Of a stretch of 64,000 nucleotides of DNA, positions 9,505 through 18,929 are shown one piece after another. The notes beneath the pieces are model-generated. The model was not told the origin of the DNA. It was given only the letters and a program-made list of their open reading frames with translations, and did no database searches. Position numbers and translations under genes: made by a program. How positions within the stretch are numbered: the stretch's first letter is position 1; each line of letters begins with the position of its first letter. Source of the DNA: Halomonas organivorans (GTDB lineage Bacteria; Pseudomonadota; Gammaproteobacteria; Pseudomonadales; Halomonadaceae); the NCBI RefSeq assembly GCF_014192055.1, contig NZ_JACHXM010000022.1:1-64000 (forward strand). The letters run 5' to 3'.

Positions 9505-9954
9505 ATGAGGATTCGACGACTATTCGGTGCCCTGCTGGCCGGCGTATTGCTGGCCGCCCCGGCGGCCGAGGCCCAGCAGTACGAGCAGGTCGGCGACGTC
9601 CAGATCCACTACAACGCCCTGAACACCACCTTCCTGGCACCCGAGATGGCCCGAGCCGCCGGCATCCAGCGTAGCCCGGGGCTCGGCCTGCTCAATGTCA
9701 GCGTGCTGGAGTCGCGCCAGGACGGCACGTCGCGGGCGGTCAACGCCCGAGTCGACGGCAGGGTCGGCATCCTGGGCGGAGAGGGCCGCCCCCTGGACTT
9801 CCGCACCGTGCGCGACGGCGGCGGGATCTCGCACATCGCCACCTTCCGCATCCGCGAGGGCGAGCCGATGCAGTTCACCCTGGTGGTGACGCCGGATCCC
9901 GACCGGCCGCCGACCGAAATCGGCTTCATCCAGCGCTTCTATATCGATCGCTGA
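9505..9954 (+). CDS. DUF4426 secreted/periplasmic protein
   Basis: 149 residues with a Sec signal peptide (MRIRRLFGALLAGVLLAAPA, likely cleaved after AEA at about residue 23), then a small beta-rich domain with GLLNVSVLE and EIGFIQRFYID near the C-terminus. I recognise the DUF4426 family, which commonly follows metW in pseudomonads; its function is unknown. The start is set by the AGGGAGGG RBS 7 nt upstream and the signal peptide; longer in-frame readings from 9328 overlap metW and are not credible. Confidence 0.82.
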   Translation: MRIRRLFGALLAGVLLAAPAAEAQQYEQVGDVQIHYNALNTTFLAPEMARAAGIQRSPGLGLLNVSVLESRQDGTSRAVNARVDGRVGILGGEGRPLDFRTVRDGGGISHIATFRIREGEPMQFTLVVTPDPDRPPTEIGFIQRFYIDR

Positions 9955-9996
9955 CGCCATCTCCGCCGGCCTGATGCCCGTGGCTGGCCCGCGGCA

Positions 9997-10743
9997 TCAT
10001 CTCGCCAGGTCGCGTCCGGGGACGACCGGGAGCGCCCCGCCGAGGGCGACGCCCATCGGCCGCCCCTCGGCACGCTCGAAGCGACATGCCCGCGCCAGCA
10101 CCTCCACGCCCTCCCCGATCACCCGACGCAGGGTGGCGGCGTAGGTGGGATCCAGGTGGGCGGCCGGAGCGACCGCCGCGATGCCCTCGTGGGCCACGCA
10201 GAACAGCAGCACGGCGCGGTGGCCCTCGGCGGCGAGCCCTGCCAGGGTCTCGAGGTGCTTGCGCCCTCGCTCGCTGACCGCGTCCGGGAAATAGCCGTGG
10301 CCGTCCACCTCGCGCAAGGTGACCTGCTTGACCTCCACGTAGGTGGTCGCGCCGGCATCGCCATCCAGCCGAAAGTCCAATCGCGCGCCCTCCACGCGGG
10401 CCTCTCGCTTCAGCCTACCGGCCCCAGCCAGTTCCTGGATCCTCCCGGCCGCCAGCGCCTCTTCGACGATACGATTGGCACGACCGGTGTGCACCGAGGC
10501 CAGCGCCGTGGTGCCGTCCGGCTGGGGCAGCTCGATCAATTCCCAGGTCCAGGCCAGCTTGCGCCGCGGGTCGTCGCTGGGCGCCAGCCACACCCGGCAT
10601 CCCGGCACGTTGACCGCCCGCATCGAACCGGTGTTGGGACAGTGGGCGACCACCTCACGACCATCGTCGAGGCGCACGTCGGCCAGGAAGCGCTTGTAGC
10701 GGCGCAGCAGCACGCCGGACACCAGCGGCTCGGGATAGTCCAT
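9997..10743 (-). CDS. sfsA: Sugar fermentation stimulation protein homolog SfsA
   Basis: 248 residues with the conserved blocks YKRFLADVRLDDG, CPNTGSM, WELIELP, the nuclease-fold-like EVKQVTL and FPDAVSERGRKHL, and the C-terminal CRFE. The protein binds DNA non-specifically in E. coli; the fold resembles PD-(D/E)XK nucleases, but its role is unsettled. The ATG at 10743 shares one base with the stop of the upstream aminotransferase (TGATG), so the two are coupled. Convergent with the DUF4426 gene, 42 bp apart. Confidence 0.93.
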   Translation of the reverse strand: MDYPEPLVSGVLLRRYKRFLADVRLDDGREVVAHCPNTGSMRAVNVPGCRVWLAPSDDPRRKLAWTWELIELPQPDGTTALASVHTGRANRIVEEALAAGRIQELAGAGRLKREARVEGARLDFRLDGDAGATTYVEVKQVTLREVDGHGYFPDAVSERGRKHLETLAGLAAEGHRAVLLFCVAHEGIAAVAPAAHLDPTYAATLRRVIGEGVEVLARACRFERAEGRPMGVALGGALPVVPGRDLAR

Positions 10744-11912
10744 CAGGCGCCCTCGCGGCGAGACAGGAACCGCCCCAGCCGCGCCACGGCCTCCTCCAGC
10801 CGCTCGATGCCGGTGGTGAAGGCGATGCGCACGTGATGCTCGCCGCCCGCCAGGGCGAAGTCGGTGCCAGGGGTGATGGCGACGTTCTCTTCCTCGAGCA
10901 GCGCCTGGCAGAAGGCCTCGCTGTCGCGGCTGTAACGAGAGATGTCCAGCCACAGGTAGAAGGCCCCCTGGGGCGGCAGGTCGGGCACCAGCCCCAGTGT
11001 CTCGAGCCCCGCGAGCAGGGCATCACGGCGCCGAGCCAGTTCCGCGCGTCGACCTTCCAGGATATCGCGGCACTCGGGCTCGAAGGCCGCCAGGGCGGCG
11101 TGCTGGGCCGGAGTGGGGGCCGAAAGGAAAACGTTCTGGGCCAGCCGGGTCAGCGGCTCGATAGCCGCCTCGGGCGCCACCAGCCAGCCCAGACGCCAGC
11201 CGGTCATGCCGAAGTACTTGGAGAAGCTGTTGACCACGAAGGCCTCCGGGGCCACTGCCGCCGCGGACAGCGGCGCCAGGTCATAGCACAGCCCCTGGTA
11301 GATCTCGTCGACCAGCAGATGGCCGCCGCGGGAGGACACCGTCCTCGCCACGGCGGTGAGCCCGGCGGCATCGAGCATGTGCCCGGTGGGATTGGAAGGC
11401 GTTGCCAGCATCGCCAGCCGGGTGTCGTCGCGCCAGTGCTGGGCGACGCCCTCGGCGTCGAGCTGCCAGCCGCTCTCCGGCCCCACCGGCACCGCATCGA
11501 CCTCGGCACCCGCCAGCGCCATGAAGTGGCGATTGCAGGGATAGGTAGGGTCGGCCATCAGCACTCGGTCGCCGCCCTCGACCAGCAGCTGGCTGGCCAG
11601 CAGCAGCGCGCCGGAAGCCCCCGGCGTGACGATGATCCGCGCCGGATCGACGTCGGCGCCGAAGTGCCGCGCATAGTGATCGGCAATCGCCTCGCGCAAT
11701 GCCGGCAGGCCCGCCGCTGGGGTGTAACGGGTGCGCCCCTCTGCCAGCGCACTCTGGCCGGCGACCAGCACCGGTTCGGGCGTGGGGAAGTCGGGCTCGC
11801 CCACCTCCAGGTGGATGACGTCGTGGCCGGCGGCCTCCCGGGCCTGGGCAGCCTCCAGCAGGCGCATCACGCGGAAAGGGGCGACGGCATCGAGTCGCGA
11901 GCTCCAGGACAT
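10743..11912 (-). CDS. Class I/II PLP-dependent aminotransferase
   Basis: 389 residues. It has the fold-type I signatures LEVGEPDF, YTPAAGLPALREAIA, ATPSNPTG, DEIYQG, and the Schiff-base lysine in NSFSKYFGMTGWRLGW, then the C-terminal Arg in HHVRIAFTT. The amino-acid substrate cannot be told from sequence; members next to dksA/sfsA are usually annotated only as aminotransferases. The ATG at 11912 follows AGGAGAC; 12 more in-frame codons upstream lack an RBS. First gene of a two-gene unit with sfsA, divergent from dksA with 219 bp between. Confidence 0.9.
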   Translation of the reverse strand: MSWSSRLDAVAPFRVMRLLEAAQAREAAGHDVIHLEVGEPDFPTPEPVLVAGQSALAEGRTRYTPAAGLPALREAIADHYARHFGADVDPARIIVTPGASGALLLASQLLVEGGDRVLMADPTYPCNRHFMALAGAEVDAVPVGPESGWQLDAEGVAQHWRDDTRLAMLATPSNPTGHMLDAAGLTAVARTVSSRGGHLLVDEIYQGLCYDLAPLSAAAVAPEAFVVNSFSKYFGMTGWRLGWLVAPEAAIEPLTRLAQNVFLSAPTPAQHAALAAFEPECRDILEGRRAELARRRDALLAGLETLGLVPDLPPQGAFYLWLDISRYSRDSEAFCQALLEEENVAITPGTDFALAGGEHHVRIAFTTGIERLEEAVARLGRFLSRREGA

Positions 11913-12012
11913 GGATGTCTCCTCTGCACGGCAACACATGGCGGGCATCTTTTCGGCCTGCCATAGTCAAAGGCCGCATGTTACGACTTTTGGCGCGACG
12001 ACGCAGTCCGCT

Positions 12013-12044
12013 GCCGCCGGGGTGTTGCAAAGGCGGCGTTTTTT
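12013..12044 (+). terminator. Terminator-like hairpin in the dksA leader
   Basis: GCCGCC (12013-12018) pairs with GGCGGC (12032-12037) and is followed by G and six T residues. No plus-strand gene ends here; it lies 88 nt before dksA, so it would act as a premature terminator in the dksA leader or end a short upstream transcript. Confidence 0.45.
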
Positions 12045-12131
12045 CGCTAAACAAGCATCCCTTTGGCGTGAGATACCTTGAGCAGTTCATCGGGTATTGA
12101 TCAGCAGTCACACAAGTAACGAGGCAGTCCC

Positions 12132-12569
12132 ATGCCAGTAGCAGAAAAGAAGATGGAAGCGCCCAAGAAATTCACCCCGTACGAGCCGGCACCGGGTGAA
12201 GAGTACATGAACGACAAGCAGCTCGAGCACTTCCGCCAGATCCTGCTGGGCTGGAAACAGGAGCTGATGGAGGAAGTGGATCGCACGGTGCGACATCTTC
12301 AGGAGGAGGCGAACAACTACGCCGACCCGGCGGATCGCGCCACCCAGGAGGAGGGCTTCAGCCTCGAGCTGCGCACCCGCGACCGCGAACGCAAGCTGCT
12401 CAAGAAGATCAACGAGACCATCGAGAAGATCGACGAGGACGACTACGGCTTCTGCGAGGCCTGCGGCGTGGAGATCGGCATCCGTCGCCTGGAGGCGCGT
12501 CCCACCGCTACCCTGTGCGTCGACTGCAAGACCCTTGCCGAGCTCAAGGAGAAGCAGCTGGGCGGCTAA
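12132..12569 (+). CDS. dksA: RNA polymerase-binding transcription factor DksA
   Basis: Binds in the RNA polymerase secondary channel and with ppGpp tunes stringent promoters, including rRNA promoters such as the one at the left of this window. 145 residues: an N-terminal helical part, a coiled coil (about residues 33-100) with the tip acidic motif ADPAD (64-68), and a four-Cys zinc finger (Cys108, Cys111, Cys129, Cys132). All four cysteines are present, so this is the canonical zinc form rather than the zinc-free paralogue. GAGG lies 8-11 nt ahead of the ATG. Confidence 0.96.
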   Translation: MPVAEKKMEAPKKFTPYEPAPGEEYMNDKQLEHFRQILLGWKQELMEEVDRTVRHLQEEANNYADPADRATQEEGFSLELRTRDRERKLLKKINETIEKIDEDDYGFCEACGVEIGIRRLEARPTATLCVDCKTLAELKEKQLGG

Positions 12570-12592
12570 GCCCCGGTTCGCACCGCTCCCGT

Positions 12593-12616
12593 GATGGGCA
12601 CCCTGGGGTGCCCATC
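12593..12616 (+). terminator. Hairpin between dksA and gluQ
   Basis: Perfect 11-bp inverted repeat (GATGGGCACCC / GGGTGCCCATC) with a 2-nt loop, 24 nt after the dksA stop. There is no strong T-run, so it may only partly separate dksA from gluQ-cbrXAB transcription. Confidence 0.5.
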
Positions 12617-12647
12617 CGCCTGTTCGTCCCTCGCCCCGGAGCCGTCC

Positions 12648-13544
12648 ATGCGTCCCTACCGTGGCCGCTTCGCCCCGACCCCCTCGGGCCCTTTGCATTT
12701 CGGTTCGCTGATCGCCGCCCTGGCCAGCTTCCTGGACGCCCGCCATGCGGCCGGCCACTGGGGACTGCGCATCGAGGACGTCGATCCACCGCGCTGTCCA
12801 TCTGGCGCCGTCGACACCATCCTGCGCCAGCTTGAGGCCTTCGGCCTGCAGTGGGACGGCCCGGTCGTCTGGCAGAGCAAACACCACGACGCCTATGCCG
12901 CCGCCCTGGCCCGCCTCGAGATCCAAGGCCTGGCCTACCCTTGCAGCTGCTCGCGCAAGCAGTGGCGCGCTCATCCCGTCTACCCCGGCTGGTGTCGCGA
13001 CGGCGTGTGCGAGCCGCACAAGCCGGCGGCCTGGCGGCTGCGCAGCGACCTCGGCCTGCGCCCGGTGCGTTGGGAGGATCGGTTATTCGGCCCCCAGGCC
13101 TTCGACCCCGCCGAGCTCGGCGACGTGGTGCTGCAGCGCAAGGATGGCCTGTGGGCCTACCAGCTCGCCGTGGTGGTGGACGACGCCGACCAGGGCATCA
13201 ACGAGGTGGTGCGCGGCGCCGACCTGCTCGACAACACGCCCTGGCAGCGCCAGCTGCAGCACGCCCTGGCACTGCCCGAGCCCCGCTACCTGCACCTGCC
13301 GCTGATCCTCGGCGACGACGGCCAGAAGCTGTCCAAGCAGAATCTGGCTCCGGCGCTGCCGGACACCGAAACCGAGGCCCGAGCGCTATTGCATCGCGCC
13401 CTGGCCCTGCTCGACCAGGCGCCCCCCGCCGAGCTCGCCATGGCGCCGGTGGCAGAGCAGCTTGCCTGGGCCATCGCCCACTGGGACCCGGGCCGGCTGC
13501 GCGCCGACCCCGAACGCCGTTTGACGCACGACACCGTCGACTGA
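12648..13544 (+). CDS. gluQ: Glutamyl-Q tRNA(Asp) synthetase
   Basis: Paralogue of the GluRS catalytic core that attaches glutamate to queuosine at the wobble base of tRNA-Asp; it lacks an anticodon-binding domain. 298 residues: RFAPTPSGPLHFGSL (HIGH-like), four zinc ligands in CSCSRKQW and CRDGVC, and KLSKQN (KMSKS-like). The start is the ATG at 12648, aligned with the family N-terminus; a 19-codon extension would begin inside the hairpin. The dksA-gluQ pair is conserved widely in gammaproteobacteria. Confidence 0.94.
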   Translation: MRPYRGRFAPTPSGPLHFGSLIAALASFLDARHAAGHWGLRIEDVDPPRCPSGAVDTILRQLEAFGLQWDGPVVWQSKHHDAYAAALARLEIQGLAYPCSCSRKQWRAHPVYPGWCRDGVCEPHKPAAWRLRSDLGLRPVRWEDRLFGPQAFDPAELGDVVLQRKDGLWAYQLAVVVDDADQGINEVVRGADLLDNTPWQRQLQHALALPEPRYLHLPLILGDDGQKLSKQNLAPALPDTETEARALLHRALALLDQAPPAELAMAPVAEQLAWAIAHWDPGRLRADPERRLTHDTVD

Positions 13545-13553
13545 GGAGGCACC

Positions 13554-13733
13554 GTGTACGTCTATCGCATCGTGCTGTTCCTGGTGTTCGGCGGCTATCT
13601 GCTCTCGCCGCTGCTGATGAGCGGCTGGGGCAGCCCAGGGGCCGCCTGGTATCGGCCCTTCCTGATCTGGGGCGTGCTGATCGCCCTGACCCTGTGGCTG
13701 GAACGCAAGCGCAAGCTCGATGAACGACGTTAG
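13554..13733 (+). CDS. Small membrane protein upstream of cbrA (CbrX-like)
   Basis: A 59-codon frame starting with GTG, preceded by a strong GAGGAGG RBS 5 nt upstream, 9 bp after gluQ and 12 bp before cbrA. It encodes two hydrophobic segments (about residues 5-22 and 34-49) and a basic tail ERKRKLDERR. A comparable small ORF upstream of cbrA has been described in pseudomonads (cbrX, from memory) and is thought to be cotranscribed and coupled with cbrA. The tight spacing and good RBS make a real gene likely even though it is short. Confidence 0.78.
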   Translation: MYVYRIVLFLVFGGYLLSPLLMSGWGSPGAAWYRPFLIWGVLIALTLWLERKRKLDERR

Positions 13734-13745
13734 GGGGTCCTCGCG

Positions 13746-16677
13746 ATGAGCCTGACCGGCCTCATGGTCCTGGGCATCGGCTACATGCTGGTGCTGTTCC
13801 TGTGCGCCCTCGCAGTGGAGCGCGGCTGGCTGCCGTCACGCCTGACCCGCCATCCGGCGATCTACACCTTGGCGCTGGGGGTCTACGCCAGCGCCTGGGC
13901 GATTCACGGCAGTCTCGAACAGGCCGGACGCAGCGGCTACGGCTACCTGGCCTACTACCTCGGCGCGGCCGGGGCCTTCCTGCTGGCGCCAGTGCTGCTG
14001 GTACCGATCCAGCGCATGGCGCGCACCTATCAGCTGGCGTCGCTGGCCGACCTGTTCGCCTTCCGCTTCCGCTCGCGCTGGGTCGGCACCCTGATCACCC
14101 TGGTCAGCCTGCTGGCGGTGCTGCCACTGCTGGCGCTGCAGGTGCAGACCATGGGCAATGCCATCCAGTTGCTGTCCGGCGGCGGGTCGCAGGAGTGGCT
14201 GGCACTGGGATTCAGCGGCCTGATCGCGCTGTTCGCGATCCTCTTCGGCGCCCGCCATACCCATCTCAATGCCCGCCACGACAGCTTGCTGGCGGCGATC
14301 GCCTTCGAGTCGGTGGTCAAGCTCGGGGCCATGCTGGCGCTCGGCGCCTTCGCCCTCTATGGCATCTTCGACGGCCCCGGCGATCTCCAGGCCTGGCTCG
14401 ACGGCCCCGGCCACCTCGAGCAGGCCGAAACGCATCCGCTGGCCCCGGCCCAGTGGCGCACCCTGCTGATGCTGTTCTTCGCCGCGGCCTTCCTGATGCC
14501 GCACATGTTCCACATCACCTTCGCCGAGCCTCTGAACCGACGTACCCTGCTGCGTGCCGGCTGGGTGCTGCCGCTGTTCCTGCTGCTGATGGCCCTGCCG
14601 GTGCCGCTGATCCTGTGGGGCGCCCAACGCCTCGGGATCGACGCCTCCGCCACCGGCACCGCCTACCTGGCCTTCGGCCTGTCATCCTCCTGGTGGGTCG
14701 GCGCGCTGGCCTTCATCGCCGGCCTGGCCGCGGCCAGCGGCACCATGATCATCATCTCCCTGGCGCTGTCGGGGATGATCCTCAACCACCTGGTGCTGGT
14801 GGCCCATCCGCCGATCGCCCAGCCCGATCTCTACCGCTGGCTGCGCTGGCTGCGACGCGGCCTGATCGCCGCGGTGATCGTCGGCGGCTGGCTGTTCTAC
14901 CGCACCGTGGGCGTGCATCACGACCTCTCGACCCTGGCGATGGCCTCCTTCGTCGGCATGGCCCAGTGTCTGCCGGGCATGCTCGCCCTGCTCTACTGGC
15001 CGGGTGCCAACCGCAAGGGCATGGTCACCGGGCTCGTGGTCGGCGTGTCGATCTGGCTGGCCGGCCTGTGGCCGCCGCTGCTCGGGGCGCCCTCCGGAGT
15101 GGTACTGCTCCCGCCCGGTCTCGAAGTGCTGGCCGACGAACCCGACTGGTACCTGATCACGCTGGTCTCGCTGGCGGCCAACGTGCTCAGCTTCATTCTG
15201 GTTTCGCTGGCGACTCGCACCTCGGCCGGCGAGCGCGCCGCCGCCGAGGCCTGCTCGGTGGACGCCGTGGTGCGCCCGATGCGATTGCCGCTGGTGGCCG
15301 GCAACGGCATGGAGATCAAGCAGCACCTGGCGCGCGCGCTGGGCGAGGACGTCGCCGAGCGCGAGGTGGAACGAGCCCTGGCGGCGCTGAAGATGTCGCC
15401 GCTGGACGGCCGCCCCTACGCCCTGCGTCGTCTGCGCGACCGCATCCAGGCCAACCTCTCGGGCCTGATGGGCCCTTCGGTAGCCCAGGACATCGTCGAC
15501 CGTTTCCTGCCCTATCGGCAGGACGGCCCTGGCGCCACAGAGGACATCCACTTCGTCGAGAGCCGTCTGGAAGCCTACCGCTCGCGGCTCACCGGCCTGG
15601 CTCGAGAGCTCGACGGCCTGCGCCGCTATCACCGCCGTACCCTGACCCGGCTGCCGGTAGGGCTGTGCGCCTTCGGCGAGGACGGCGAGCTGCTGATGTG
15701 GAACGACGCTCTGGCCGAGCTCTCCGGCATCCCCGGGGAATCGGTGATCGGCGCCCACCGCGACACCCTGCCGCCCCCGTGGAACGAACTGCTGGGCCGC
15801 ATCCTCGCTGAACCCCATAGCCAGCTCTACAAGCAGCCGGTGGCCCTGGCCCGCGGCCAGCGCTTCCTCAGCCTGCACAAGGCCGCATTGCATGGCGACC
15901 ATGGCGACCCCGGCGGCAACGTCATCCTGGTCGAGGACCACAGCGAGATGAAGTGGCTGGAAGACGAGCTGGTGCATGCCGCCCGACTGGCCTCGATCGG
16001 CCAGTTGGCGGCCGGCGTCGCCCACGAGATCGGCAACCCCATCACCGGCATCTCGTCTCTGGCCCAGAATCTGCGCTACGACACCGACGATCCGGCCCTG
16101 CTGGAGACCGCCGATCAGATCCAGCAGCTCACCGATCGGGTGTCGCGCATCGTCGGCTCGCTGGTCGGCTTCGCCCATGGCGGCCGCCACGTCACCGGGG
16201 CGGCCTTCGAGGCAGTGTCGATGGCCGAGGTCACCGATGAGGCGCTGCACTTGATCCACCTCGCCCGCTCGGGGGAGGATATTCAATACGTGAACCACTG
16301 CCCGCCCGCCCCCCGAGTGGACGGTGACGCCCAGCGCCTTCAGCAGGTGATGATCAACCTGCTCGGCAACGCCCGGGACGCCAGCGAGCCGGGGGGACGC
16401 GTGATCGTCGACGCCGAACCCCAGGGCGAGTCGCTGCTGGTCACCGTTACCGACGAGGGGCACGGCATCGATGAGCGCGTGCGCGACCACCTCTTCGAGC
16501 CCTTCACCACCACCAAGCCGGCCGGTGAGGGCACGGGACTCGGCCTGCCGCTGGTCTACAGCATCATCGCCGAGCACGGTGGCCAGATCGACATCGAGTC
16601 CCCTCCCGCCGGGCGGGCCAACGGCACCCGCATCAAGCTGTGGCTGCCCCTCAACCGAGAGGATGCTGAGAGTACCG

Positions 16678-16700
<23 letters not shown>
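13746..16700 (+). CDS. cbrA: Sensor histidine kinase CbrA with SLC5-type transporter domain
   Basis: Membrane sensor of the CbrAB system that balances carbon and nitrogen use. 984 residues: an N-terminal sodium/solute symporter-like domain with about 13 hydrophobic segments (residues 1-490), a linker of STAC type, a PAS domain (about 640-730), a HisKA domain with the phosphoacceptor in [11 protein letters not shown] (His760), and a HATPase domain with [16 protein letters not shown] and GTGLGL. CbrA in Pseudomonas takes up histidine through the transporter part; whether this one transports is not shown. It overlaps cbrB by 23 bp, so the kinase and regulator are coupled. Confidence 0.95.
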
Positions 16701-18099
<1,399 letters not shown>

Positions 18100-18128
18100 G
18101 CGCCGCCTCACCTACGACCAAAGCACTA

Positions 18129-18161
18129 GCGCCCGCGGCCTCGGCCGCGGGCGCCGTTTTT
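18129..18161 (+). terminator. cbrB terminator
   Basis: Perfect 12-bp inverted repeat (GCGCCCGCGGCC / GGCCGCGGGCGC) with the folded centre TC, followed by CG and five T residues. It lies 30 nt after the cbrB stop and insulates the downstream small-RNA promoter from cbrAB transcription. Confidence 0.88.
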
Positions 18162-18190
18162 GGCACGTTCGATGGCGTTCTCGCACCATT

Positions 18191-18241
18191 TGTTACCTTC
18201 CCACACAACCACTGCCCCATGGAGGGGCATATTGGGTAACA
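18191..18241. promoter_or_regulatory. Candidate CbrB upstream activating site
   Basis: Outer inverted repeat TGTTACC (18191-18197) and GGTAACA (18235-18241), enclosing a second one, TGCCCC (18212-18217) and GGGGCA (18223-18228). It sits 100-150 nt upstream of the predicted crcZ start, the usual place for an NtrC-type enhancer. Published CbrB sites in Pseudomonas have TGTTAC/GTAACA arms (from memory, with a shorter 14-nt spacer); here the spacer is 37 nt, so the exact mode of binding is uncertain. An A/T-rich segment (18270-18312) lies between it and the promoter, where DNA bending would be expected. Confidence 0.55.
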
Positions 18242-18315
18242 CTCCACCCAGCTCCGACAGACGCCACAATGCATCATAAAAACAAACCATTGTTTTATAT
18301 GTATTTTTCTAGAAA

Positions 18316-18331
18316 TGGCACGCCCTCTGCT
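18316..18331 (+). promoter_or_regulatory. Sigma-54 promoter of crcZ
   Basis: TGGCACGCCCTCTGCT matches the sigma-54 consensus TGGCACG-N4-TTGCW at all but one position of the -12 element, with the invariant GG and GC exactly 10 nt apart. The predicted start is about 18342. Located downstream of a sigma-54 activator gene and its terminator. Confidence 0.82.
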
Positions 18332-18341
18332 ATATACAGGG

Positions 18342-18832
18342 CAAGAAAAACAACGCCGGATGCCACCCGCGGCCAACAACAACAAAAAGGCTCGCGAGCG
18401 GTGACAGGCCCGACCCGATAACAACAACAAGACCCCGGGCCACAGACACTGAGCGCCATGCCGACAACAAGAACAACAGCGGCAAGCAGGCGCGAGTCCT
18501 TCGAGGCAACAACAACAAGACGCTCGAAGTCCGGAATCAGGACGCGACGCACCATACCGGCCGCCAACAACAACAAGGGCCGTCAGAGGTGCACCCCCGT
18601 CAACAACGACAACACGTCGGGGGGAGGCAATCATCTGCCGTCGTGGTTGGATTATTGTTTTGAATACGAGGCGGTCGCCTTCAGGAACGTTTACAAAGAC
18701 AACAACATTGCTTGCCTGAATTCCTTGGTGACTGTGGTGCGTATTCAAGGCGATGCGCCATCACGAAGAAGAATCAGCAGCAGGGATGCTGCATCCTGCT
18801 TGACAGGGGAGGCCAGTGGCCTCCCCTTTCTA
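18342..18832 (+). ncRNA. crcZ: CrcZ-like small RNA (Hfq/Crc-sequestering)
   Basis: An approximately 490-nt RNA running from the sigma-54 promoter to a Rho-independent terminator, in the cbrB-pcnB gap where CrcZ lies in Pseudomonas. It carries eight CA-rich motifs of AACAACAA type (about 18343, 18375, 18420, 18463, 18508, 18565, 18601 and 18693). In Pseudomonas such motifs bind Hfq with Crc, relieving catabolite repression. Each motif here lies in the loop of a hairpin with arms such as GGCCCG/CGGGCC (18407/18436), TGCCG/CGGCA (18459/18480), CTTCGAG/CTCGAAG (18499/18523), CGGCC/GGCCG (18558/18578), CCCCCG/CGGGGG (18594/18618) and TTCAGG/CCTGAA (18680/18715). Open frames here have no RBS. Similarity to known CrcZ is by position and motif only; primary sequence conservation was not tested. 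The 18100-18929 interval otherwise holds only the regulatory sites listed. Confidence 0.82.
18805..18832 (+). terminator. crcZ terminator
   Basis: Perfect 10-bp inverted repeat (AGGGGAGGCC / GGCCTCCCCT) with an AGT loop, followed by TTCTACTTT. Ends the CrcZ-like RNA about 100 nt before pcnB. Confidence 0.85.
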
Positions 18833-18864
18833 CTTTAGGGCCGATTGCCAGAAGGCCCAATGCT

Positions 18865-18892
18865 TTGCAAGGTGTCGGGTGTTCGCTACACT
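18865..18892 (+). promoter_or_regulatory. pcnB promoter
   Basis: TTGCAA (18865-18870), 16-nt spacer, TACACT (18887-18892): plausible sigma-70 promoter just after the crcZ terminator and 38 nt before the pcnB start codon. Confidence 0.5.
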
Positions 18893-18929
18893 CAACGCTT
18901 TTCGAATCCTCGCGAGTCGACAACGCCGC

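Noticed and set aside
18375..18707. AACAACAA repeats as a CRISPR array or microsatellite
   Set aside because: The units are too short and intervening sequences do not have constant length or a conserved repeat of 25 nt or more; each motif is in a separate hairpin.
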